From positions 19,282,001 to 19,346,000 of the forward strand of contig NC_091049.1 of the NCBI RefSeq assembly GCF_963966145.1: a stretch of 64,000 bases of DNA, given 5' to 3'. The translations under genes and the position numbers were made by a program. The stretch comes from Tenebrio molitor. Taxonomy: Eukaryota > Arthropoda > Insecta > Coleoptera > Tenebrionidae. A model generated the notes under the pieces. That model had not been told where the DNA came from and made no database searches. It saw only the letters and a program-made list of their open reading frames with translations. Position 1 is the stretch's first letter, and every line of letters begins with the position of its first letter. Below, piece after piece: positions 22,070 through 33,719 of the stretch.

Positions 22070-23885
22070 GGCTAGGTGCATAATGTCGTAGTAAATGATT
22101 ATGTAGTCACTGCCATGTGTTTCCGCAGTCAAAAGAAAAATGCAAAACCCCATTCCCTTCACCTCATTTTTGAAATGTTAGAAGGTCGGCCCAAGCTTTC
22201 ATCTACCGATATAACGACCGATAAATACTTAGGGTGTACTGTCATACATTTTAGTTTAAAGATAAAAAAAATTATTACTTATTTTCTAGATTTAGTTGAG
22301 CTTGAAAACGCTAACGCCGACACAATTGCTGATGCCTTACTCGCAATACTACGAAAATATAATTTAAAAATAAAAAATTTAAAAGATATTGGAACAGACA
22401 ATGCATCAGTAATGGTGGGAATCAATAATGGCGTTTACAATAAATTACAGTTGCATCCCCCAATTTAACCTTAATTAGATGCGTGTGCCATTCACTGCAG
22501 CTCGCTGTATCAGCGGCCGCTAAAGAATTTTTACCGAAAAATTTGGATTTTTTAATAAGAGAAACATATAATTGGTTTTCACATTCAAGTTTAAGACAAT
22601 CTGCTTATAAGCAATTATTTAATTTAATAAATGAAGGACAAGATTCTCTTAAAATCACTTCGGTTTGTGCAACTGGATGGCTGTCCATCGAATCAGGGGT
22701 TAATAGAATTCATAATCAATGGCTTGAACTGAAAACTCATTTTGGGATTGTTAGAGACAAAGAAAAATGTTATACCGCGCAAGTTTGTTTGAAGTGTACA
22801 ACGACGATGTGAATTACGCGTACATTTCATTTCTCAAACCAATTTTAGGTGATATTCAAAGGGTTAATAAAGCTTTTGAAGAAAAAAAAAACTTATTCAG
22901 CAAAATTATTAGAAGATCTTACTAAATTGTTGGACAGCCTGATTCAAAAGATTACAACCTCAAATTTAAAGTTCCGACAATATAATTCATGTATCACGTG
23001 ATCATGAATGTATCACAGCGATAATAAAAAACAAAAAAATTCTTTCGTTGTTACGATTTTTGGTTGAAATAAATTTGTCAGTTTGACAAATAAATGAATA
23101 ATTTTGTATTTTATTCATTATATTGTCTCATCGAATATAACACGTGGTATGATTAATCATCGATTATATTAAATTCGTGAAATTGAAGCAGGACATTTCA
23201 CTCGTCCTTTGGACTCGTGAAATCTCCAGCTCAATTTCACTCATAATATCATCGATAATAATCATACCACTTGTTATATTATAGCCGATTATTTCATGAT
23301 AATATTGAATCGTTTGTAGTACAGGATAGCTATCTCAGATACTTATTTGAAACTAAAATTAATGAAATGAAACAGTCTGGATTTAAGGATGATGTCATTT
23401 TGCGCTATCGCTGTATTCAACTTTTAATTAAATTAATTAAAAAAATTACACAAAGATTACCTGATAACGTGGACGTCTTAAAACAAATTTCGGTATTTTC
23501 AGTGAATAATACTCTACGAGTAGTCAAGCCCGATTTATTTAAAATATTAGAGCATTTCCATTACAATCCTGATCTTATTGAAAAAATTCATAATCAATGG
23601 AAAAATATCACTTTAACAGAATGGCAAAATACCGCAAGTACAGATGATTTTTGGTCTGAAGTTCTTTCCTTTAAAGACAGCAATGGAGAAAATCCTTATC
23701 AAGAATTAGCGTTATTAGCTTTATCATTTTTGGTATTGCCTCATTCAAATGCTGAAGTGGAACGGTAATTTAGTCATATGAATCTAATTAAATCGAAGTT
23801 AAGAAATAGAATGAAGCTTCCGATGCTAAGTGCTATTTTGTCTATAAGGTCGGGGATAAATCGGGCAGAAAAATGCTGTGAAGTT
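22070..23885 (+). pseudogene. hAT transposase (KIAA1586-like), nearly complete, MITE-interrupted
   Basis: Reads VELENANADTIADALLAI, DIGTDNASVMVGINNGVYNK (second Asp present, about 22385-22440), CVCHSLQLAVSAAAKEFLP (22482-22540), ETYNWFSHSSLRQSAYKQL and CATGWLSIESGVNRIHNQW. After a 319-bp MITE it resumes with SYLRYLFETKINEMKQ and ends with the dimerisation domain ELALLALSFLVLPHSNAEVER, a stop at 23766, and SHMNLIKSKLRNRMKLPML (23775-23830). This order fits the human KIAA1586 and insect hAT group. Lesions: a frameshift and stop near 22466, another near 22800, the MITE, and the stop in the dimerisation motif. The N-terminal zinc finger was not found. Confidence 0.9.
22978..23296. mobile_element. 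Double-hairpin MITE, copy 1
   Basis: Almost the same sequence recurs at 48558-49220, there with a further insertion. It begins near CAATATAATTCATGTATCAC and holds two adjacent hairpins: the first closes at CATTATATTGTC (about 23126), the second spans about 23137-23284 with ATAACACGTGGTATGATTA pairing to its mirror. It splits the hAT coding region. The exact ends and target duplication are uncertain. Confidence 0.7.
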
Positions 23886-23917
23886 CTTGAAGTTTTTCCA
23901 ACGTTATTAGCTGTTTA

Positions 23918-24037
23918 TGCACCAAGGGCGTTACAACGATGATTACGCCCGGAGAACGATGAATCCAGTTCGAGGGCTTTAGCCCGAGAGATGGATATCG
24001 TTCGATGGGCGTAATCATTCGGTGACGCCGTGGTGCA
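23918..24037. repeat. Inverted repeat of about 31-bp arms
   Basis: TGCACCAAGGGCG..GATTACGCCC at 23918-23950 pairs with GGGCGTAATC..CCGTGGTGCA at 24007-24037. Related GGCGTTATGAATTCATTACG sequence appears again near 24203, so the hairpin may be one end of a longer MITE in 23.9-24.3 kb. The rest, to about 24600, shows no gene. Confidence 0.55.
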
Positions 24038-24609
24038 TACAAGATTTTATTTTTCACTACGTGTTCTTTAACAAAAAGACAAAGAATTGGCATCTTTGTG
24101 TTCGCTGTACCTACATAAATACATTTGGTAGCCAAACAAAAACAAATTGTTTATTTATAATTGTCAAATTTTCTTTTGTGTTGCAATTATGAATTGATGA
24201 GGGCGTTATGAATTCATTACGCCAGCTTATTCTTATTACGCCGTCTTATTATGCCCCGGTTGTTATGGACATGTTTACGTATTTCGTATCCTAGGAGTAT
24301 CAATTATAGTAAAGTGAAAAATAAACTTATAGAAATATTGCTTTTTAGTTTTTTGAATCTACTGTAAGGCGCTGATGTGCCGTTATTTCTGGAGTCGAAG
24401 AGGTCATCCATCACCAAACTCCGTTAAATGCCCCTTTTTTGTGTTCTGTTTAAATTACGCCATGATGAGGGTGTGAAAGAGCGTAGCTTTTATTTATGTT
24501 TAGTTATTGTCTACATGTTACGGACTCGAGCGCATTTCTTTGGAATTATATGATTGTAGCTATTTTTTTAAGAGTGACTCGCCTATAAAGGGGAGACTTT
24601 AGTGTTTTT

Positions 24610-24765
24610 TGGGTTAGTGCCACTTTAGTGCCACTTTGCCACATTCAAATGTCGATATTGAACGTCTGTTCAGTCAAATGAATATTATTAAATCCAAATA
24701 ACGAAACAGATGAAGCTTAAGATGCTCAACTCTATTCTTTCGATACACATAAAAATATTAAATCT
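24610..24765 (+). pseudogene. hAT C-terminal dimerisation fragment, second copy
   Basis: Reads LPHSNVDIERLFSQMNIIKS then a stop and KLKMLNSILSI, the same dimerisation block as the hAT copy ending at 23885 but from another copy. Only about 45 codons survive. Confidence 0.8.
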
Positions 24766-24789
24766 TGGTGTATTTTTTTATAGGATACA

Positions 24790-26331
24790 ATGGATTATTT
24801 TAAAGTGGTATCCACAAAGGAGAAACGGGGAATATATTTCACTGTTGTTCCCCATCAATGGGAAGTTGATGGAGTGTTGTGGTGGCCGGAGTATTTGCCA
24901 CATTCTTCCCGGGAGCAGTTACGGTCGAAAACAGCTACTGCCCCGGAGGAAAAATGGATTCAGTATCCATGCTTTCTCAAATGCTCCGGAATTATAAATT
25001 TCAAGGAAGCACTGGGGGTGGAAAAAGAGCTGACCCAGTATAGACACGAATGCGGAAGCTCTCTTCACCGAAATGGGAAGAAAAAAGCGTCCCATTAAAA
25101 AGAGCAACCAACAACTGACAGACCGAAATTATTTTTTTCTATAATTGATTCAAAAAATTGAAATTCACGCATAGTTATCTGTGCCTGAAGTGGGTCATTT
25201 TCTGACGTGTATTTTTTTTGCATTGTTAGTAAGATCGAAACCATAGAAACCATACAAAACAGTGTGTGAAATGCAATTTCACGCATACGACTATTTCTGT
25301 TTTTCATTTCACGCACTGTTTTTTATTAGTTACCTAGCAACATGGTCACTGCATTGAAACTTCAGAGTTCCTTCAAAAATTTGACTTTTTAATTTAAATT
25401 TTTTGAATCAATTATAGAAAAAATATTGTTTATATTTCGTGCGCGAAGATGTTTTTGTGCATTCAAAGGCACACTCTCTTCGCGCACTTAATATAAAAAT
25501 AACTAATTTGATGAATGCGCAATAGAAAATCAAGAGGATAATGAGTCTGCCAGATTGGAACCAGTCCCCAACATTATTATTGAAACTGTTGGGAGTGAGT
25601 TGGAATCAAACAACAGTCCAGCAGACACACTATACACAGCAACTATCTGGGAAGACATGCGGACCATAAAACAGGAAATAGAGGAAATAAAGACAAATTT
25701 TAATGCACTGAAAGAAGAAATAAAGGAAAATTATTCCAAAATTAATGTCAGCCTTGATAAAAATTTTAGGATCCTTTCAAGCCAGGAACCAATGCATAAG
25801 GAGCAAGCTGTTGCTCCTCCGAAGGAAGATTTACTGGCAAACATTCAATTCCCGTTAGGTTCCTGCGGGGAATTGATTGAGTTGGAGACGAAAATTCGGA
25901 ATAACGTGGAACTAAGGAACCAATTCATCAAGTCGTTGACGAAAGTTGGGGGCTGTAGTGGGGAAGAGGTCGGTTGTAAGGTTGGTTACAAAGCAGTGTA
26001 TGTTCACTTCCAAAGTACTGACACGGTACTCTTGGACTGGGGTCTCCAGAGGATCGTCAGAGGGAAAGAAATCTTTCCAAATATTGGACGGAATAGTGGG
26101 TGTTCTGTTTGAAGTAATTTACTTAGCGGACAACAGGTACACCCGGCAAAAAAATATTGCTTTTCTAAAAGATGCGGTACTGAAACAAGCGAAGAAGAGG
26201 ATGTGCCGCAAACGAAAAGCATCTACTTCCACCAGTACTAGTAGCGCTAACATTGTAGCACCAGATGACGTAGCAGTTGACGAGCAGATTGATGACCAAA
26301 ATAACGTTGAACCTAATGGTGAAAATGTATA
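24790..26331 (+). pseudogene. DUF4806-type protein gene, interrupted by a MITE
   Basis: Two parts. The N-terminal part (ATG at 24790, to 25098) has FTVVPHQWEVDGVLWWPEYL and a Trp/Cys pattern seen at the start of insect DUF4806 proteins. After 430 bp that include a 290-bp MITE, an open frame from about 25525 continues with an acidic and coiled-coil linker (IKQEIEEIKTNFNALKEEIK), then the domain itself: FPLGSCGELIELETKIRNN, FIKSLTKVGG and LLDWGLQRIV. A frameshift near 26060-26110 leads to KDAVLKQAKKRMCRKRK and a Ser/Thr- and Asp-rich tail to 26331. The domain's function is unknown. Whether this is a host gene copy or cargo of a mobile element is open. Confidence 0.72.
25134..25423. mobile_element. 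MITE, 290 bp, in the DUF4806 gene
   Basis: Terminal inverted repeats of 25-26 bp: TTTTTCTATAATTGATTCAA on the left and its mirror ending at 25423. Interior repeats ATTTCACGCA several times. Immediately right, at 25440-25487, a second short hairpin (GCGCGAAGA / TCTTCGCGC) occurs, so the whole insertion may be longer. Confidence 0.8.
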
Positions 26332-26619
26332 ACTACAACATAAGCCTGTTTGATATAATTTTATTGTAATTGCATTATGTAAATATTATTATTTTTACAA
26401 TTATATTTTATATGTATTATGTCACCTATTGATATTTCCTTATTACATTTCTGAAAGTAGATAGTATCAGCACACCAAAGTATGAATGAGGGGTATAAAT
26501 ACAAATTCCTGTTTATATTTATGTGATACAAGTTTACATTTAACCTCATCTATTGAATATAACTTTGGTGGAAATGTTATTCCAACAGATTTATAAGCCC
26601 ACGACCTGTTCGTTATGCC
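26332..26619. other. AT-rich spacer
   Basis: No gene or inverted repeat recognised; mostly A/T runs between the DUF4806 gene and the next transposase relic. Confidence 0.5.
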
Positions 26620-27725
26620 CCTGAACATTCCGGATTTGTAACCGGTAACAGAGTTGCCCAGTTTCGGGAGCGTAATTTATAACGTAACAGTATGTTAAAA
26701 CATTTTTGTTTAATATCCAACAATACCGGCATAAGGGTAGAAATATCATCTACACGGACGAAAGGTATATACATACATAGCTCCCATGTGCAATCGAAAG
26801 GCTGGTACGATGTTAGTGGGAAAGGTTTCAAAAAACATATAGGAAAAGGCAAACATCTAATCATCGTTCATGCTGGCGGCGAAACTGTTTTTGTACCAAA
26901 TGGACTTCTTATATCAATCAGGTATCTAAATCATTTGGTGCAATGGTGGACAAAAAAAAAACCTGTACACCTAAATTTTAGTCAAATTAAAATTGTCAAA
27001 AAAGACAAATAGTAAATTTTGTTTACTTAGCCGACTTCTTAAGACAATTTAAATTTCTAATAAAAAAGTTGTATCTCAGGAATGTGCAAATAACTATAAA
27101 TATGATTTTGATTTATAGGTTCACAGTCAACAGACTATCAAGATGAAATGAAAAGTCAAAATTGTCTTCAATGATCAACCGACAACTTATACCAAATATG
27201 CCGCAAAATTGTGTTCTCGTTGTAGATAATGCTTCATACCACAATGTGACCATTGAAAGAAACATTACGTCTCCTACACGAAAAGGGGAGATGATGGAAT
27301 GGTTAAGCAATCGAAATATTCCATGATTGTCACCTTACAAAACCGGAAATATATGACATAATCAAGGAACAGAAAATTATGTATGAGCACAAAGTATTGC
27401 GTTTACCGCCGTACCACCCAGATTTTAATCCCATTGAAAAAATCTGGGCCAATGTTAAAGGATGGACAACGACAAGGAATGTTACATGTAATTTAAATGA
27501 TGTTGAGAACCTCGCAAGAGGGCGGTTTGGGCAAATAACAACCGACGATTGGATACATTCTGCACACATGCAAGAAATTGGAAAGAAAAATTCCTACAAT
27601 TGACGAAGCAGTAGACACATTACAGTTCCAAGTAAATACTGGTTCATCACATGAAAAAGATTGCAGTGACAATAACTCTTCTGGTAGTGACCTTTGTGGA
27701 ATTGAACCATTGGATGGACCATTAT
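26620..27725 (+). pseudogene. Long-spacing IS630/Tc1/mariner-type transposase, copy B, with intron
   Basis: First block: YIHSSHVQSKGWYDVSGKG, KHIGKGKHLIIVHAGGETVF and VPNGLLIS (26765-26918); the DE of the usual LDETYIHSSH is destroyed. A GTATCT donor at about 26921 and a TTTATAG acceptor at 27118 bracket an intron of about 200 bp. Then STDYQDEM, RQLIPNMPQNCVLVVDNASY (second Asp present, 27225), LRLPPYHPDFNPIEKIWANV (third acidic residue at 27436) and a Ser/Asp-rich tail ending GIEPLD. About 70 codons separate the last two positions after internal deletions. The intron sits where copy C also has one. Confidence 0.85.
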
Positions 27726-27845
27726 GCTGTATTATAATTTTAAAAATATTTATCTTACATAATACAATGTTCACATTATTTCTTCAGGACACAAGTTACT
27801 AATATTTCCTTTCCTAACTTCTATGTTATTATTAAAGCACTTATT

Positions 27846-28540
27846 TCTTTTTTTTTTTTTTTCGTATCCCACCTCCACCCGGCGGCATGGCAATTTTGCC
27901 GGAGTACATACACTATTACGGATATTACTATCAAGTAATAGTGCAGTGCTTATCAACATAATTACCGGCGTCTTGCCTCCGCATTTTGACTTTGTTGTGT
28001 ATTATGTTCTGTGTCAATGTTAAGGAACTTCCTCACGATGTGACATGAGTATAATAATATACCTTTTTGAATTTCAACTACCAATGTGTTATCTAAATCC
28101 AGAATTTTTAAGTTTTTAAAAAGAAATTGCGGTACTATTCCCGTTGCTGAAATTACAAGTGGTAAAATTGAAATTTTTTCTAAACACCAAAGATTTCTCA
28201 TAGCAACGGACAGTTCTAAATATTTATTAATTTTTGTGTTATATGTCTGTGTTATATTATGTGAATTTGGAACAGCTATATCTAAAAGATATGCTTGCTT
28301 TTGTTTTTTATTTAAAATTATAATGTCTGGTCTGTTATGCTTAATATGAATGTCAGTTAAAATTGTTCTATCAAAATATAACTTGTAACTGTCATTTTCC
28401 AAACAACTTTCTGGTGTATAACTATAATGTGGTTGTGTATTCTTTAATAAATTGAATTTAACACCTAAATTCATGTGTATAATTTTAGCGAATATATCGT
28501 GACGTTTTTTATATTCTTTAAGTATAGCCTAATATTCTTT
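27846..28540 (-). pseudogene. LINE 3' end with restriction-type endonuclease domain (R4/Dong-like)
   Basis: Minus-strand frame of about 180 codons (28515-27962) intact to its stop. It reads KKRHDIFAKIIH, PHYSYTPESCLENDSYKLYF and NRPDIIILNKKQKQAYLLDI followed by AVPNSH and KINKYLEL. The RPD..LLDIA pattern with a downstream K..KY is the active-site layout of the C-terminal restriction-like endonuclease in R2/R4/Dong LINEs. A poly-A tail (T-run on the plus strand, about 27846-27862) marks the 3' end. The RT is missing, so the copy is 5' truncated, as usual for LINEs. Confidence 0.85.
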
Positions 28541-29149
28541 AGAAAAAAAAACCTTTTTAATTCCACTAGGCGGTCTCGGACCAAAAAATTACCCGCCACA
28601 CACCATTTTCCTACCTGCGGATTAAGAAAAATTAATCCCCATTTTACCCACTCCTTCTACCTCCTATAGTGTGGGTAGGGTGTTTAATAATAAGGTTTTA
28701 AAGTCTGGTCCTTGTGTAGGAAAATAAAACTTTAAACTCTTCAAAATATGTGATCTAGAAGGTTTTCACTTCGGTGACATCACTGTCGAAGAGATACCAA
28801 TTGATAAAAACCTGGTGGCGCGAGACTACACGATTAAAATGTAGGAGGGGATCAGAAGGTTAGAGTCACCAACCCCTGCTAACATTGCAGAGGAAATAGT
28901 TGAATCAACGAAATTGAAATTTTACGAGTTAAATTATTTTTGCCATCTCAGGATAATTTTGGTTTAGTCTTAGATTTACCTGTAAGTTTAAATCTCCGCG
29001 GCCGAGGTGTAGTTTTTAGTTAGTTTTGTCCGATTCCACAAGGCAGGTGTTTACGTGTTGATTCTGTGATTTAAGCTAAAATTTTGTGAAAATGGCGAGT
29101 TTATTTGCGAGTAGTGTTGGTGTATGGTGAAGCATCGGGAGTGCTTCTC
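28541..29149. other. No recognisable gene
   Basis: Contains CTAGGCGGTCTCGGACC-type sequence near 28565 and a GC-rich patch at 28800-28880, but no protein motif, terminal repeat or structured RNA was recognised. It could be upstream LINE sequence. Confidence 0.35.
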
Positions 29150-29370
29150 CTCGAGTCTAGAGAATTTCCGCGCTACTTCTTGTGGGGATACATGAAGAAC
29201 TTAGTATATTCGATCCCAATTGACACAACTGAAGTTTTAAGAAAATAGGTGGAACATGCTGCCACAACAATTCGCAATAACAAAGGAATGTTGGAAATCG
29301 TGGAAGAATCATTTCGTCGGCGCCTTCATTATTGTATTGACGGTCACCTTGAACACTTCTTGTAATGGTT
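29150..29370 (+). pseudogene. mariner transposase C-terminal fragment
   Basis: Reads YFLWGYMKNLVYSIPIDTTE, one stop, then HAATTIRNNKGMLEIVEESF and RRRLHYCID..HLEHFL. This is the end of a mariner transposase just after its third Asp. Flanks are unrelated. Confidence 0.85.
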
Positions 29371-29815
29371 AGTAATTACTGATTACTCTAATTACTTCAT
29401 GAGAATTTTTATGGATTATTAATACACTAATTTCAAGAGACATTTTGTCTTTATTTGGGTATCGGCGATTCATTAGGGTCAGTTTAAAATATTTATTATG
29501 AAAATCTACCATATGATTCTCTTTTTTCTCTTCCACCCTTATCATAGGTTACAGCAACGGGCGCAGCAATTAGCCGCTATACTCAATTTCGCAAGAAACA
29601 AGAGAAAGTTTTCTTGCATTTGTTTTTTGTTCTTCGCTTATCGGCATCGGCGAAGCAAGTAATCCCCATAGGCGGGTAACGAAATTTGTGCCAAATCTTT
29701 CAATAATTTTAACTGGATAACTATAAGGTTTAGGAAAAAAAATATTTAAATATATTGTTGCTATTAACGAATTCTATTATCAGTTAAAATTAATGTACTT
29801 ATTTCTAAGACCACT
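29371..29815. other. No recognisable gene
   Basis: AT-rich linker between the mariner and MULE fragments. No frame of note and no inverted repeat found. Confidence 0.4.
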
Positions 29816-30205
29816 TTGTATATGCAGATTTCGAAAAAGTCATTCATTCTGCAGCTAGCATTATTTGGCCAGAATCAGATATCAAAGGATGCATATTTCA
29901 TTTGGGACAATCATGGTAAGTTGATTCAAATTAATTTTATAATTAATGTATGTATACTTATTTCTTTTTTCTTATGTGGCGTAAAATCCAGACTTTAGGT
30001 TTAGCCAAGGAATACGTTACTCAATCAGAAACTGGCCAATATTTGAAACATTTATATGGATAGTCGTTATTGAGTTCCGATATGGTGGGCGACTGTTTTG
30101 CCGAAGTTTTTGCAGCCATTCAACCCAATCAAACATCAATTCAAGATTTTGCAGACTATCTCGTTGAATGGTACATAGCTGAAGATTCCCACTTTCCACC
30201 TTAAT
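29816..30205 (+). pseudogene. MULE-type transposase fragment with intron-like gap
   Basis: YADFEKVIHSAASIIWPESD and IKGCIFHLGQSW (29820-29915) match the middle of MULE transposases (DFE..A.....I.GC.FHL.Q). A GTAAGT follows at once, and the match resumes at about 29976 with MWRKIQTLGLAKEYVTQSET. After one stop come VFAAIQPNQTSIQDFADYLV and EDSHFPP. The gap of about 60 bp may be a short intron. Its wording differs from the MULE relic near 6.6-7.3 kb, so it is another subfamily. Confidence 0.85.
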
Positions 30206-31510
30206 TTAATGCATCTTTTTACTGTGAGCATCCAAATATATTTCAGTTTGTAGAGGTATCGAAGAATTTTCAGATAGATACTTATATAAAAATAGGTTTA
30301 CAGAAAAGCGTTTATTGATAAAAAGAAATTTATAGAAAGCCAAGTAAATAGAGTAAAAACAAATCGAATTAGCCGATTTCAATTTGTTAAAACTGTTGCA
30401 TATAACTGTTTACCACATGCAAATTAAAAATTATTTATTACGTGTATCAATAAACTTTTATAAACACAGCAGAGGCTTTATATTACTATTTTACTAATTT
30501 CACGTTGTTGGTTATAATTAGTACGCAACCTTCCTGGAAGGTCTTCGGAACACAAGCCACTAAGCGACCCGGATTAAAATCTGACCGCGGGACGCAACTA
30601 GTATGCCACCAAATTACCTGGGGTATCAGTCAAAATATTTGTCGGAGACTGTTTAGTAATTGAGAGGCACAATATCACAATAAATGTCTTTAAGTAGGGT
30701 CTTTGTTCGGTTTATTTAGGGCTTAAGACAAAATTCCTTACTATAAAAGCACTATAACCAACGTTACGTCAACATAGCCGAAGTAGAACCAGAACTATAG
30801 TTGTTTTATAGACTTGGGGCGATAATTTCTTCTACAATTTTGGGGTCACTTTTATTACCAACTTGAAAAGAGTTATAAATCTTTTATGACAGATGTTTTT
30901 GAGCCGTCTGAAAATGGACCATCGGAGGCAAGGTAGGTAGAGCCCAGTCGCGCGACCGGTGGCAGAAGTTTATTCCCTGCCATAACTGACCACCTCCAAT
31001 GTACTCCATCCCTCATAAAATCACTATATTTCTGGGCCTACTTTACTTGACAAACAAAAACAAAAATTGTCAGTTGTCTGAAATAGTATTGTGATAAAAT
31101 ACACTTCTGGAATGGGGAATATGTTCAGAGTTAAAGGAATGTCCCGGTATGTGTCTGGAAGTGCTAAAAGGTGTTCCATATTAATAGAGATACAAGAGTG
31201 TACTTCCATTTGAAACGAAGGAAAATGTTGAAGCTGGCTACCAGGGGTTGGCATCCAGACATGCTTGTGTAGTTAGGTTATTGGAAAATTACTCTGCATT
31301 ACAGCACTATTTTCAATTAGCAATTGTTGAAGACAAGTTGTGCTAAACTTTCATGAAGTTTGAGATTGTTCTAGAAATTTGGGTTCAGTTACCATTAAAT
31401 ATCTTAATTATTACTTGCCCTTAGAAAAGGTATACGTGTAGAGTGCATTTCAACGAGAGGTACACATGTATAAACTTGCGCAGATATTCTGTTTCGGTCT
31501 ACGGTCGCGT
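30206..31510. other. Long stretch without an assigned gene
   Basis: Possible signals are weak. A GC-richer patch at 30540-30640 with AATAAATG at about 30680 could be retroelement end sequence. On the minus strand a 76-codon frame (31254-31024) with QLQHFPSFQMEVHSCISI and LLALPDTYRDIPLTL looks protein-like, but I recognise no family for it. Confidence 0.35.
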
Positions 31511-31592
31511 GGCTTACCTAGACAGTAGTGGCGTTAGTTTGTACTTTCTAGGGCTTACCTAGACAGTAGCGGTGTTAGTTTGTACTTTCTAG
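31511..31592 (+). repeat. 41-bp direct tandem duplication
   Basis: Two adjacent 41-bp copies beginning GGCTTACCTAGACAGTAG, differing at two bases. They lie about 300 bp upstream of transposase copy C and may be part of its non-coding end. Confidence 0.9.
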
Positions 31593-31889
31593 GGAATTTT
31601 CGAATTTCAACAGCTGATTTGTCGCCATTTTGTGGAAAATCACTGACAGGTTGTTGTTCTTCACCGTGTTCAAGCGTTTCGTTCTTTAATCCTTCGAGTG
31701 TTTTTTATGCTTCTCCTTTTGGAAAATAAAAATGTGTCTTTTTCAGGACAATATTTTGTAAGCTGTGTTTTCGGAATAAGTTTGCAGTAATTGTCAAATT
31801 ATTTGAGGTTATGTTTTACTTGTGATGTCGTTGTTTTGATACAATGAATGTTTAACAATGTTATCAATATGTTTATGTTATAGAAATCT

Positions 31890-33420
31890 AAAATGGCATC
31901 CAAGAAGGAAGTGGGCATTTCTGGGAAAATAATCCACAGTCAGAAGTAATAGCAATAGTTTTGAAATGTATGAAGGAAGAGGCAGCAAATGCTCCCACCC
32001 CAAGAATTCCTCTAGAAAGTGAAAAGGTGAACTCTCAGCCCGGATCCACATTTTCTTCACCACCAAAAAGAAAATCTCTCAAAAGTTCCCCAAATGTCTT
32101 TTGTGCTGGTGAACTATCTTGCATTCGAGACATCATTTATTACTTCCATGTCATCGAGAAAAGAAGACCATCTTTAAAATGTAGGTTTGTGAATATCGAT
32201 TGTAAGTTTTTTTATGCTTGTAGTAGGTATTTTGACTAAAATTCGGGACTCTGGAATAGAATTTAAAGGATCCATTACAACATTGTGGAGACTGTTGAAA
32301 TGGGTTTTATAAGGAAGAAAACATCTGATAACCGAAAAATCATTATTGAGAAACATGACTTACGCTTAAAGAGAATTCAATAAAATTAGACAACTCCGTC
32401 AAGAGGGAAGACCCATCGTGTTTATAGGAGAGACATTCATCCACAGCAGACACACTCAAACAAAAGGTTGGGTTGACAGCAGAAATTTGTCATTGCAAAA
32501 ACCAATTGGCAAGGGAAATCGCCTCATTATTTTACATGCTGGTGACGAAATGGGGTTCATAATAATGGTCTTCTTTGTATTTAAATCAGGTAGACATAAA
32601 AGTCGATTATTGTATACCTACATAATAACGGGTGACTATTAAAATTTTCACTTGGCTTTGAACGAGTTCTTATTTTTTCTGTTACTTTAGACACACGCAA
32701 GAACGAACGATAAATCTCAGTCAGTACAACTGAAACACAACCAAATTAACAGAAAAAATATTTATTGAAATGTCAAACTTGTCAGTGTCTAAAGTGCAAC
32801 GGAAAACAAAGAATGAGCCATAGCCAACCCTAAGTGAAAATTTTAATAGTCACCCGTCATATGTATAACAAAAAACTTCTTTATTTTTGGCTACAGATAC
32901 AAAATCAGCAATCAAATACCAAAAATTTTGAGACGTGGTTAAGACAGCAGTTAATTCCTAATTTGCCTCCACATTCAGTATTGGTTTTGGACAACGCGTC
33001 ACACCACGTTGTGGATGAAAAAGAGCCCCCCGCAGCAATACCAGAAAGACGATGATGGTGGATTGGCCCATAAAAAAAAAATCGATTTTGATGCAGGTCT
33101 AACAAAACCGGAGCTGTATAAAATAATTTAAAAATTTTAAAATGTTTCCCGACTACAAAACAGACAAAATTTTGGGGGAACATGGACATGAAGTTGTAAG
33201 GTTGCCTCCTTATAGCCCTGAGTTTAACCCCATAGAAAAAATTTGGGGGTTGTTAAAAATTGGGTGGCAACCAACAATGTCACTTTCAAATTGAATGATG
33301 TGGAAGCTTTGGCAAGAGACACTCTTAGACACTCTTCATAACAGAACAATTTTAAAAATCACATTTGTTCAGTACTGAGTACTGAGAAACCAATGGTTGG
33401 AAATGTTGGAATTATGCAGC
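31890..33420 (+). pseudogene. Long-spacing IS630/Tc1/mariner-type transposase, copy C, two introns
   Basis: The most complete of four copies. ATG at 31891 (MASKKEVG), then a basic Ser/Pro-rich region and ELSCIRDIIYYFH. An intron-like gap with GTAGGT and CTTGTAG ends (about 32181-32224) leads to LTKIRDSGIEFKGSITTLWR, IRQLRQEGRPIVFIGETFIH and PIGKGNRLIILHAGDEMGF. A second intron (donor GTAGAC at about 32589, acceptor near 32896) precedes FETWLRQQLIPNLPPHSVLV, LDNASHH (second Asp, 32990) and EVVRLPPYSPEFNPIEKIWG (third acidic residue, 33235). Spacing is about 82 codons. The first catalytic Asp is Gly (FIGET), so it is inactive. DD82E/Sailor is my tentative label. Confidence 0.87.
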
Positions 33421-33719
33421 GACGGAATTTTGATTGCAACGTGTATATAGCTTTATAACAGTCTACGGGACTGTGGTCTGGCCCCGGCGGCGGGATTTTG
33501 GTTCCAGATCGGATTTTGGCATTTGGCGATCAGATGTTGGAAATTCTGACCATCTGACCATTGAAATGCAATGTATTTATTGTTTACTCCCACCAATGTG
33601 AAGTCGAGACAGTTCAGTTTTGAGGCTGAAATTGGAATTTATATTTTATTATAGTCTTGTACGGAGTTACGGACAAGACAAGGCCGGAGTGTTAAGTTGA
33701 GTCTTATAAGCCAAAAGAA
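33421..33719. other. Spacer, possible Harbinger 5' region
   Basis: No gene. It may hold the promoter and left end of the Harbinger element whose first gene starts at 33720, but I could not place a terminal inverted repeat. Confidence 0.35.

Noticed and set aside
31024..31254. Minus-strand 76-codon frame with LLALPDTYRDIPLTL
   Set aside because: Looks protein-like but I can name no family and see no splice or start context.
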